Assembly (NCBI RefSeq): GCF_000169335.1
Contig: NZ_AAXW01000020.1
Location: 17,956-81,955, forward strand
From: Crocosphaera chwakensis CCY0110
GTDB lineage: Bacteria > Cyanobacteriota > Cyanobacteriia > Cyanobacteriales > Microcystaceae
Reading direction: 5' to 3'
Length of the DNA: 64,000 nucleotides
This document shows positions 6,795 through 14,323 of this stretch, one piece after another (the first letter of the stretch is position 1; each line of letters begins with the position of its first letter). The notes below the pieces were generated by a model, which was not told the origin of the DNA, ran no database searches, and saw only the letters and a list, made by a program, of their open reading frames with translations. The position numbers and the translations under genes were made by a program.

Positions 6795-9431
6795 CTAACA
6801 ACCCTGTCCTTGCTGTTTTGCCTGATATAAAGCGTTATCAGCTTCCATAATTAAATCCTGCATCGAAAATGACTCTAATAGTTGATTAGAATTAACAGTT
6901 GCGATTCCTAAACTCAAAGTAACGTAAGGCTTAATTGGTGAATTTTTATGAGGTATCTTCAGTTGATGGACTGCCTTTAATATCTTCTCTCCAATTTTTT
7001 CCGATTCAGAGCTTGAGGTATTTGGTAATATGATGGTAAACTCTTCTCCTCCAAAACGACAGACGGAGGAATCTTGATAAGAATTCATTATATATTTAAG
7101 AGTTTTTGCAACCCTTTTTAAACACTCATCTCCTTGCAAATGACCATAAGTATCGTTGTAGTGTTTGAAATAATCTATATCTGCTAAAATTAAGCATAAT
7201 AAACTGCTATTTTCCTTTGTCAGTTGATATTGTTTTTGTAACTCTTGTTGAAAAAAGCGACGGTTATATGTTTCCGTTAAACCATCAAGATAAGTTAGAC
7301 GAGACATTTTTTGAAGTTTGATTTCTAATTCTTCTCTTTTCTCACGCTGTTCTTGTTCATATTCATCACTCTCCCTATAAAATTCTGCTGCTTCAGTGGG
7401 ATACAGTAAATAAGGCTGTAACTTTTCCCATTGCTGTCTTACCTGCATTAACAACCCTCCCATCATTAAATTTTCATCAATGGGATTTTTTAGCCATTGT
7501 TGGCGTTGATCTTCTAATCTTTCACTAAGTCGCAATAAATCTCTATCTTCCTCTCGCCACCGCTTAAATCTTTGCCATCCTTCAATTAATGCCTCATGTA
7601 CTAAATCAACCCATACACTATGAATATTCTTAGAAGATATATCACTACCTGTAACTAATAAACGAGCATTAACTAATCCTTGCTTACCATAAATTAGTTT
7701 TTCTAGAATTTTCTGCTTTTCTTCGTCTTCATTGGCAATGTTTAATAAAATTTCTTTTGGTTGTCGTTGTCTAGTATCTTGTTCTTGATTATTGGTACGA
7801 ATTAATCGCAGAAAAATCAACTTAATTAACTCTTTTTCTATCTCTGTTCGCTCTTTTTGAGGATTATCCCTGTTAAAGTCTTGATAGTTATACACTTTCT
7901 CTGCATAAATATTCAAAGCTTTTGTTAACCCTGTTTTTGACACATCATTCTTCCTTTGGTTAAGGGGGGTTAGGGGGGATCTTTCTTCTCCCAACTTTTT
8001 ATAAGCATCTAACGTCAACACTTTATTATCTTCGTCTCGTTTTTCCCATAAAAGCAACAAAGCAAACTCCAATAAAGGCAAAAATCCTTGCTTTCTTCCT
8101 ACATCACTTAGTAACTGTAGTAATAAATCACTTTCTATTCTATATCCTTGTCTTTCAGCCGGTTTAATAATAATGTCTTGTCTATCTTTTCCTTCTAAGG
8201 GAGGCATATAAATCGCCTGATGTTGGATAATTTCACATAGAGATTGATATTGTAAACAGCGATCTAAAAAGTCTGCTCTCATGGCGATCGCAATCACTAT
8301 ATTTTGCTCATTTTTGTTCCTAAAATCAGTAATGAGTTCAATAAATCGTCTTCTATCGTCTTCTGAACGACAAATGGTAAAAATTTCTTCAAATTGATCA
8401 ATAAATAAAAAACATTTCTTAGAATTGGGCAAAAATTCAATAATATTGCTCATTTCTCTCTCTTCATCCTCAATAATCTCTTTTAACTCAACTTCATCTA
8501 AACTGACATAATCCTTAAACACTCTCCTCAACTCGCTTAAAGGTTCGATTCCTGGTTTAATCGTAGGTAAAATACACCATTCTTGATTGTCTACTTCTAA
8601 CCATGCCATCACACCTGCATACACCACCGAAGATTTACCACTCCCAGAAGCTCCAATAATGGGAATAACGCCAAAATTCTCTAATTTTTGTTTAATGTTT
8701 TCCGTTAATCGCTGTCTTCCAAAGAAAAAGACTTTTTCCTTCGCAGTAAACACATTTAAACCCTGATAGGGACAAACAATTTCACCATTATTATCTCGTA
8801 TCGGTTCAATTTCTGGAATTGCTTCACTATTAGATAGAGGATGCTTAACCAAAGTAATTGATCCACCAATTCCCATCCGCATTGGCGTTTGTAACTTACC
8901 ACCGATTTTTGTATTGACAAAATCAAACAAGCGATCGCAACTTATCTTCCCTGTTTCATCTTTATTACTCTCAGATAATCCTTCAATAACTGCACACGAA
9001 AAAACACTATGGTCTTCTTTTTTAATTGTTTTCGCTGTTTCAAAAAAACGACTAGCGGTTATTAAATAATAATTCTTTCTATATTCAAACATCTGTAAAC
9101 TCTTTTGTATTAAATGAGTTTCAATAAAATTGCCACTATGACAAGCATCTAACAATAAAACCAGTTCACTTAAATTTGCTTGCTCAATTAAATAGTTTAA
9201 ATCCTCCAAAGGTAAAGCATTATCTTGTTTAATAATCTGATTATCTTTAACTGTCACTTTACAATTTGAAGTCGCTAAAAATCCCTTTTCTCTTCCCAAG
9301 CGATCGCAGATCGTAAACCCATGACCTGTAAAATAAATTAAAGCTGGTTGATTGTTTGCTTTTTTAGTTAAAAATAGTTCTAATTCATTATATATAGCAA
9401 TTCCCATAGTCATGAGGTACAGTAGCAGCAA
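6795..9431 (-). CDS. Caspase-like peptidase / nSTAND ATPase / GGDEF protein, 5' end cut by IS630
   Basis: This 878-residue frame has three modules. A C14/caspase-like peptidase lies at about 14-200, with catalytic His in TGHG (H37) and Cys in DACHSG (C97). An nSTAND-type P-loop ATPase follows (Walker A GASGSGKSS at 260-268; Walker B KCFLFIDQFEE), in the style that starts PYQGLNVF. A short coiled linker leads to a GGDEF domain with GGEEF at 794-798 and an intact YLDGLTETYNRRFF start. The inhibitory RxxD site upstream of GGEEF is not present. The first 13 residues come from the IS630 end. The true N-terminal coding part lies beyond the IS (10423-10530). The intact protein was likely a sensor in which ATP-driven switching released a protease or cyclic-di-GMP signal; that is inference. 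Confidence 0.85.
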   Translation of the reverse strand: MLLLYLMTMGIAIYNELELFLTKKANNQPALIYFTGHGFTICDRLGREKGFLATSNCKVTVKDNQIIKQDNALPLEDLNYLIEQANLSELVLLLDACHSGNFIETHLIQKSLQMFEYRKNYYLITASRFFETAKTIKKEDHSVFSCAVIEGLSESNKDETGKISCDRLFDFVNTKIGGKLQTPMRMGIGGSITLVKHPLSNSEAIPEIEPIRDNNGEIVCPYQGLNVFTAKEKVFFFGRQRLTENIKQKLENFGVIPIIGASGSGKSSVVYAGVMAWLEVDNQEWCILPTIKPGIEPLSELRRVFKDYVSLDEVELKEIIEDEEREMSNIIEFLPNSKKCFLFIDQFEEIFTICRSEDDRRRFIELITDFRNKNEQNIVIAIAMRADFLDRCLQYQSLCEIIQHQAIYMPPLEGKDRQDIIIKPAERQGYRIESDLLLQLLSDVGRKQGFLPLLEFALLLLWEKRDEDNKVLTLDAYKKLGEERSPLTPLNQRKNDVSKTGLTKALNIYAEKVYNYQDFNRDNPQKERTEIEKELIKLIFLRLIRTNNQEQDTRQRQPKEILLNIANEDEEKQKILEKLIYGKQGLVNARLLVTGSDISSKNIHSVWVDLVHEALIEGWQRFKRWREEDRDLLRLSERLEDQRQQWLKNPIDENLMMGGLLMQVRQQWEKLQPYLLYPTEAAEFYRESDEYEQEQREKREELEIKLQKMSRLTYLDGLTETYNRRFFQQELQKQYQLTKENSSLLCLILADIDYFKHYNDTYGHLQGDECLKRVAKTLKYIMNSYQDSSVCRFGGEEFTIILPNTSSSESEKIGEKILKAVHQLKIPHKNSPIKPYVTLSLGIATVNSNQLLESFSMQDLIMEADNALYQAKQQGQGC
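9395..9421. repeat. IS630 left terminal inverted repeat
   Basis: It begins TAGCAATTCCC and ends CATGAGGTACA, and it pairs with the right repeat at 23 of 27 positions. The innermost 12 bases (TCATGAGGTACA) are identical in both ends. The repeat encodes the first residues of the truncated caspase frame on the minus strand. Confidence 0.88.
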
Positions 9432-10021
9432 TGAGTAAACCAGTTACGAATATCTTGTTTGGTAACTTGTAACATAGCTGATGTAATACCTTCTATTAGG
9501 TCTTTATAGTTTCTTGCTTTGATTTTTCTCAAAATAGCTTTGACTTTTGACCAGAAATTTTCAATCGGAGAAAATTCAGGAGAATAAGGAGGTAGGTAAA
9601 TTACATTAGCCCCGACTTTTTCAATAGATTCTTTGACCATTTCTCCCAGATGAATTCTAGCATTATCCATAACAACACAAGCATCTTTCCATAGCTTTGG
9701 TACTAATTCTGTGAGGATAAAAGCTTCAAATGTAATTCCGTCTACTGACCCGTAAATATTCTTTGTTGCCAGAACTTTATCTAAGGATAATGCACTAATA
9801 ATAGAAATATTTTTGCCTCGCTTCTGGGGTTTTTCTCCCCTAGCTCTCGTGCCTTTTAGCGACCTAGCGTATAGTCTCAGCATTGCTAAATTCACTCCTG
9901 ATTCGTCTATAAAAATTAAATTATTTGTCTTTACATCTCGAATGGTTTCCCAAAACTTCACTCTTTTTTGATGGACTTTTTCATTGTCTTTTTCAGGTGC
10001 ATATAAAGTTTTTTTTGACAC
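9410..10021 (-). CDS. IS630 transposase, catalytic DDE part (ORF B)
   Basis: This is the 203-residue C-terminal half of an IS630 transposase. The acidic triad is visible: D in IFIDESGV, D in VVMDNARIH, and E in SPIENFWSKVK about 34 residues later. The frame opens at GTG 10021 within the run of eight A residues where it overlaps ORF A. A fused product needs ORF A to shift by +1 (or the transcript to lose one A) in that A8 run, which is a plausible slippage site. The catalytic domain is complete, so the element may be active. Confidence 0.92.
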   Translation of the reverse strand: MSKKTLYAPEKDNEKVHQKRVKFWETIRDVKTNNLIFIDESGVNLAMLRLYARSLKGTRARGEKPQKRGKNISIISALSLDKVLATKNIYGSVDGITFEAFILTELVPKLWKDACVVMDNARIHLGEMVKESIEKVGANVIYLPPYSPEFSPIENFWSKVKAILRKIKARNYKDLIEGITSAMLQVTKQDIRNWFTHCCYCTS

Positions 10022-10358
10022 TATAATTCAATCTTTGGCTGATTCTTCCCATTGTGGTTTTTTTGACTTGCACTCCTGTTTCTTTATAGAGTAACTCACA
10101 TAATTCTTCGAGAGTTGCATCATTATTTTTTTCCATGATTTCCACTAAAATAACCAATTGCTCACTATTAAGCTTAGGAGATGGGCTTCCTCCTTGCGGT
10201 AAAGGTCTAATATCTCCAGTTTGTTGATATTGTTTAAGCAATTTTTGAATAAAGCTTTTCGCTACTCCAAAACGCTTAGCTAGATTCCTGATAGAGAGGT
10301 TTTCTTTTTTCCACACTTCTATGATTTTTTCTCTAAAGTCTATAGAATAAGGCTTCAT
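9993..10358 (-). CDS. IS630 transposase, N-terminal HTH part (ORF A)
   Basis: The 121-residue frame starts at ATG 10358. It has a paired-type helix-turn-helix (FREKIIEVWKKENLSIRNLA, then KRFGVAKSFIQKLL) and a second HTH region. This is the DNA-binding half of IS630 transposases. It overlaps ORF B by 29 bases at an A8 run (minus strand), which would allow a frame change to make the full transposase. Confidence 0.9.
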   Translation of the reverse strand: MKPYSIDFREKIIEVWKKENLSIRNLAKRFGVAKSFIQKLLKQYQQTGDIRPLPQGGSPSPKLNSEQLVILVEIMEKNNDATLEELCELLYKETGVQVKKTTMGRISQRLNYSVKKNFICT

Positions 10359-10394
10359 TTTTTAGTACATCAGTAATAGATATTACAATCTATA

Positions 10395-10856
10395 ATGTAC
10401 CTCATGAGTCAGGGAAATGCTATAAATCTTCATCTGTTACTTTTCCTGCTTTCATCTCGTAGTCTGCTGTATCAGCATTTCCTTTTCTGGGAAATCTTGT
10501 TATGTCATAATCTCCATATTGATGTAACAACAAAACTCTATTTTGAAACCGATCAAGGATTAGATAATATTGATGTCAATCCTGTTATAATTCCCCCTGA
10601 AGAAGATGATGGAATTGATGAAATGGGAGGTTTACCCATTGATGTTACTCAACAACTTGATAAAGCACAAGAAATGATAAGAGACTGTGCAGAATATACT
10701 CTCAATTCTTTCAAGAATTTTGCTGCTGCTGAAGTCGATGAAATTACCTTAAAATTCGGTATAAAATTAGGAGGAGAAGCTGGTATTCCTTATATTAGCA
10801 AAGGGACAGCAGAAAGCAACATCGAGATAGAAATCAAATGTAAATTTCCTCAATAA
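10395..10856 (+). CDS. Trypco1-like (CU044_2847-type) domain protein, start region damaged
   Basis: The family-like part begins near 10527 (TKLYFETDQG) and ends with a segment of the type DEITLKFGIKLGGEAGIP, then an E-rich strand ending in IEIEIKCKF. This closely follows the CU044_2847/Trypco1 pattern (vefGlkl.ae.G). Such small proteins are described beside trypsin-like or caspase-like effectors and nSTAND ATPases in conflict systems. ATG codons in frame exist only inside the IS630 end (10395, 10404). TTG 10497 is the nearest other candidate. The residues before 10527 look like non-coding or rearranged sequence. It is convergent with the glutaminase gene, overlapping by seven bases. Confidence 0.62.
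   Translation: MYLMSQGNAINLHLLLFLLSSRSLLYQHFLFWEILLCHNLHIDVTTKLYFETDQGLDNIDVNPVIIPPEEDDGIDEMGGLPIDVTQQLDKAQEMIRDCAEYTLNSFKNFAAAEVDEITLKFGIKLGGEAGIPYISKGTAESNIEIEIKCKFPQ
10396..10422. repeat. IS630 right terminal inverted repeat
   Basis: Read inward on the minus strand it begins TAGCATTTCCC and ends CATGAGGTACA. It differs from the left end at four positions. A TA follows at 10423-10424. Confidence 0.88.
10423..10530 (-). pseudogene. Detached N-terminal fragment of the caspase-nSTAND-GGDEF gene
   Basis: On the minus strand this stretch reads LLHQYGDYDITRFPRKGN, then a charged loop, and ends GKVTDEDL at the IS target TA. Joined to the IS-distal part it continues in frame as DEDL-YNELELFL. The pattern (YGDYDITRFP) fits the region after the first helix of caspase-like domains. 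The frame has no start codon. Upstream of about 10530 it runs antisense into the Trypco1-like gene and stops at TGA 10578-10576. The usual first strand and about 45-60 residues are therefore gone, apparently by a deletion separate from the IS insertion. Confidence 0.72.
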
Positions 10857-12841
10857 TTTTTCTCAATCGGAGAAGAAATCGGTTCAAAAATATGTAAGCG
10901 AAAATGGTGAGATAATTCCTCACAAACTTTAATTCCTCTAATACTATTACCCCGTTGATCAAGAGGAGGAGAAAATACACCAATTCCCATTACCCCAGGA
11001 ACCACTGCTAAAATACCACCACCTACACCACTTTTAGCAGGAAACCCCACTTTATAAGCCCATTCTCCTGCAAAATCATACATCCCACAAGTAAACATAA
11101 CACTCAATAAATCCTGAATATAATCGGGGTTAATTGCTTGTTTTCCCGTCATAGGATTAGTTCCATTATTCGCTAAAGTAGCAGCCATAATCGCTAAATC
11201 ACGACAATTAATAATAACAGAACATTGTTGTAAATAGAGTTGCAATGTTTCTTTAATATCACCAGAAATCATCTCAAAATTACGCAATAAATAAGAAATC
11301 GCCCAATTGCGATCGCCTTTAGTTTGCTCGGAAACCACCGCTCCAGTATCCACATAAACAGGATGACCAATATGACGTTGATACATTTTTAAAACACGAT
11401 TTAGCTTATGTGCCTGACTTTTTCCTTTAATTAAATTGGTAATAGCGATCGCCCCTGTATTCACCATTGCATTATAGGGACGTTTAGAATTTTCTTCTAC
11501 TTTAATAATAGAATTATAAGCATCTCCTGTAGGTTCAACATCAACGGTTTTTAAAACATAATCTCTACCATGATCTTCTAATGCCAAACCATAAGCAAAT
11601 ACCTTAGAAATAGACTGGATCAAAAAAGATTGTTCTACATCTCCCACTCCATAAAATTGACCATCAGTGGTAACTATACAAATAGAAAACCAGTTAGGAT
11701 CAACTTCAGTAATATCAGGTTCACTCACATAACTATTTCCTTCATTAAGAGGTAAATATTTTGCATATAAATACTCTAAAAAGTTATTAATTGAAGGGGA
11801 TTCCGATGAAAAAAGAAAAGGTTTGTTTTTCTCTTTATGCTTTGATTTATTACTCTGTATTTCATTAAAAATATGTAGTTTAAAGTGATGGGAAAGTTTC
11901 TTAAAAATGTTCACCCCTCGCACACTTTTTCTGTGTTCTCCTAAAGGCGGAGAAAAAACAGCAATCCCCATTTGATGGGGAACAATACCCACAATCGCCC
12001 CCGATAAGCCACTTTTAGCTGGTAAACCCACTTGATAAGCCCATTGACCCGAAAATTGATACAATCCACTGGTATACATCACACTCATTAAGCGTTTTGC
12101 ATTGTCAGACTGTAATACCCTTTCTCCCGTAATCGGATTTAAACCCGAATTGGCTAACGTAGCAGCCATTAACGCTAAATCTTGACAATTAACTAACACT
12201 GAACATTGCTGAAAATAAAGGTCTAACACCTCTTCTATATTGTCTTCAATCAAATTAAAATGGAGCATCATATAAGCGATCGCTCGATTCAAATTATCCC
12301 TGGTTTTTCGTGACCAAAAGATAGATTGATCCACTTCAACATCCCGTGCAAAATAGAGTTGAAACATCTCAAATAATCGCTGTTGACGTTCTTCTAAGCT
12401 GTTACCTTTAATTAAACTGGTAGTCGTAATCGCACCAGCATTAACCATCGGATTATATTTTTTCTGTTGAATTTCATCGGGGTCAATAATGTCATTAAAC
12501 GGTTCTCCCGTAGGTTCAACTCCAATTTTATTAAAAACAGACTCCCACCCCCAGTCTTCTAAAACCATGCCATAAACTAAAGGTTTAGCAATAGATTGTA
12601 TAGTGAATAATTCCAAAGCATCTCCAACACTATAAATTTTTCCTTGGGTCGTAACAATGGCAATTCCCAGTAAATCGGGATTAATCTGGGCTAATTCTGG
12701 AATATAGTCAGCGTTCTCTCCTTCTGTCACTGTAAGATAGCGTTGATATAAATCCTCAAGAAATGCTAAACAAGATTCACCAAACAAGGGATCGTCAAGA
12801 GATAAATGTGGCCAACTTTTTGAGTCGTTAGATAATGTCAT
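10850..12841 (-). CDS. glsA: Tandem (double-domain) glutaminase A
   Basis: Bacterial GlsA hydrolyses glutamine to glutamate and ammonia and is normally about 310 residues. This protein is 663 residues and contains two full glutaminase domains (about 20-325 and 350-655) joined by a Lys/Ser-rich linker. Domain 2 has the Ser-x-x-Lys pair (S410, K413), the NTGA Asn (N461), SE-x6-N (E505, N512) and the Tyr of LYLQQCS. Domain 1 keeps S83/K86, N134, N185 and Y209, but has Arg at residue 178 where Glu is expected, and SGLSG in place of SGVGG. Domain 2 is likely the catalyst and domain 1 a structural or regulatory copy; that is inference. The start is ATG 12841. Confidence 0.93.
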   Translation of the reverse strand: MTLSNDSKSWPHLSLDDPLFGESCLAFLEDLYQRYLTVTEGENADYIPELAQINPDLLGIAIVTTQGKIYSVGDALELFTIQSIAKPLVYGMVLEDWGWESVFNKIGVEPTGEPFNDIIDPDEIQQKKYNPMVNAGAITTTSLIKGNSLEERQQRLFEMFQLYFARDVEVDQSIFWSRKTRDNLNRAIAYMMLHFNLIEDNIEEVLDLYFQQCSVLVNCQDLALMAATLANSGLNPITGERVLQSDNAKRLMSVMYTSGLYQFSGQWAYQVGLPAKSGLSGAIVGIVPHQMGIAVFSPPLGEHRKSVRGVNIFKKLSHHFKLHIFNEIQSNKSKHKEKNKPFLFSSESPSINNFLEYLYAKYLPLNEGNSYVSEPDITEVDPNWFSICIVTTDGQFYGVGDVEQSFLIQSISKVFAYGLALEDHGRDYVLKTVDVEPTGDAYNSIIKVEENSKRPYNAMVNTGAIAITNLIKGKSQAHKLNRVLKMYQRHIGHPVYVDTGAVVSEQTKGDRNWAISYLLRNFEMISGDIKETLQLYLQQCSVIINCRDLAIMAATLANNGTNPMTGKQAINPDYIQDLLSVMFTCGMYDFAGEWAYKVGFPAKSGVGGGILAVVPGVMGIGVFSPPLDQRGNSIRGIKVCEELSHHFRLHIFEPISSPIEKNY

Positions 12842-12997
12842 ATTAAGAAAATTGCTGCACCAAGTGAGTTAATCGAACTTTTCTGAATCTTAATGTACAA
12901 AATCACAACAAAGGAGTAACCTACTAAAGGAACAAGAATGTTAGAGAAATTTACCACGCTTTAGAACGATTATTATTGTTTATTGAGATAAAAATTT

Positions 12998-14260
12998 ATG
13001 AAACCAGCTAATTTAGATGGATTCAAAACCTATACACAAGCCGTCAAAGAGGGTAAATATGATCTCTATGTTGGCAATTTATTCGGTAAGTATGATAACG
13101 TTCGTACCTATTGGGAAGATCAACTAACTCGAATTGTTTTACGTCCGTATCTCTGGGAAATTGTTGAAAATTGTCGTTCCGAACAAAAAGGAGTCAGAAT
13201 TGTTGATCTCGGCTGTGGTGCGGGTCAAGGTTACGATATCCTCACAAAAATTGACCGTCGAGACCTCGATTTAGGTCTGCAACATAAACGAGTTTTACCC
13301 CCCGATGATTTGTCTATGTTTTTGGGTCTAGATATTAGCCAAGCAATGGTAGAAAAAGGCCAGACCTTATTTTCAACTCATCCCTATGTTCAATTTCAAC
13401 AAGCAGATTTAAGTCAAGGACTTGGAGAAATAAAACAGACAGAATCACCCTTTGATTTATATTTTTCTTCCTACGGTTCATTATCCCATTTAGCACGAAA
13501 AGATTTAGTCACCTTATTAGGGGATATTTGCCATCATGGTCGAGATGGTAGTTATATCGTCATGGATCTCATCGGACGCTACTCGATTGAATGGCCTGAT
13601 TTTTGGTATGCTCAATCAGAAGATGAGAAAGTCCGTCAGTATAATATGGGTTATCTCTACTCAGATGAAGTCCGTCAAACGGCTGACATTGAGTCTTTCC
13701 CCATTCGTTTTTGGACTGGAGAAGAAGTTAGAGAATTAACACAAGAAATTACGGCTCAAGTTGGGGTCGAACTTGAAGTGGTCAGATTAGTTGACCGTTC
13801 TATTTTGGTAGGCCGTCACACCGATACAAGATCCTTTAATTCAAAACTAAAACCCATTCGTCGCTCTATTAATTCTCTTCATGAAGATTATTTGCGAACT
13901 AATTTAGATGAATTAATGTTAGATTCAAGTATTTTTCCTGATCATCCCTTCATTACTCCCCTACTCCACGAATTGATTAACTCTTGGAATATTTTACTTG
14001 AGTTTACACAACGTCGTCTGTCCCATAATTTTTCTTTACCTGAAATCAAAGGATGGGATGACTTTCCTAAGCCATTACAATTCGCTTTAATGACCATTGA
14101 TCGCGTTATTGCTGATGTAGGTTGGATGTGGTACGGTGATCCTCGCGCTAACATTATTGAACCCCAGTTAGGCTACGCTTTGAGAACCTTAGAATATGAG
14201 ATGCAACGGGGTTGGGGTTGTGGTCATGGTTTAATTGCTGTGTTGAAGATTAAAAAATAA
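12998..14260 (+). CDS. Class I SAM-dependent methyltransferase
   Basis: The 420-residue protein has a SAM-binding motif I (VRIVDLGCGAGQGYD, residues about 66-80). The acidic end of strand 2 follows (FLGLDIS), then the QADL motif and a post-motif FDLYFSSYGSLSHL. The C-terminal third (from about 290) is helical, rich in Trp/Leu and not part of the standard fold. The substrate is not evident. It starts at ATG 12998 and ends before a strong hairpin shared with convergent leuA. Confidence 0.8.
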   Translation: MKPANLDGFKTYTQAVKEGKYDLYVGNLFGKYDNVRTYWEDQLTRIVLRPYLWEIVENCRSEQKGVRIVDLGCGAGQGYDILTKIDRRDLDLGLQHKRVLPPDDLSMFLGLDISQAMVEKGQTLFSTHPYVQFQQADLSQGLGEIKQTESPFDLYFSSYGSLSHLARKDLVTLLGDICHHGRDGSYIVMDLIGRYSIEWPDFWYAQSEDEKVRQYNMGYLYSDEVRQTADIESFPIRFWTGEEVRELTQEITAQVGVELEVVRLVDRSILVGRHTDTRSFNSKLKPIRRSINSLHEDYLRTNLDELMLDSSIFPDHPFITPLLHELINSWNILLEFTQRRLSHNFSLPEIKGWDDFPKPLQFALMTIDRVIADVGWMWYGDPRANIIEPQLGYALRTLEYEMQRGWGCGHGLIAVLKIKK

Positions 14261-14272
14261 CATGACAAAACA

Positions 14273-14301
14273 CCCTAACTGCTCAAAACAAACAGTTAGG
14301 G
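14273..14301. terminator. Bidirectional hairpin between methyltransferase gene and leuA
   Basis: A perfect 9-bp stem (CCCTAACTG at 14273-14281, CAGTTAGGG at 14293-14301) with an 11-base A-rich loop lies between two convergent genes. It probably serves both as terminator or 3'-end stabiliser. Confidence 0.65.
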
Positions 14302-14323
14302 GACTTAATTTCTAATATCAGAT

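Larger units (their letters stand above)
9395..10422 (-). mobile_element. IS630-family insertion sequence (1,028 bp)
   Basis: The element carries two overlapping transposase frames on the minus strand. It is bounded by 27-bp terminal inverted repeats (9395-9421 and 10396-10422) that match at 23 of 27 positions. A TA dinucleotide flanks it on both sides (9393-9394 and 10423-10424), the known target duplication of IS630/Tc1 elements. It sits inside the caspase-nSTAND-GGDEF gene; removing the element with one TA rejoins that reading frame exactly. The intact TIRs, TSD and DDE triad suggest a fairly recent insertion. Confidence 0.93.
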
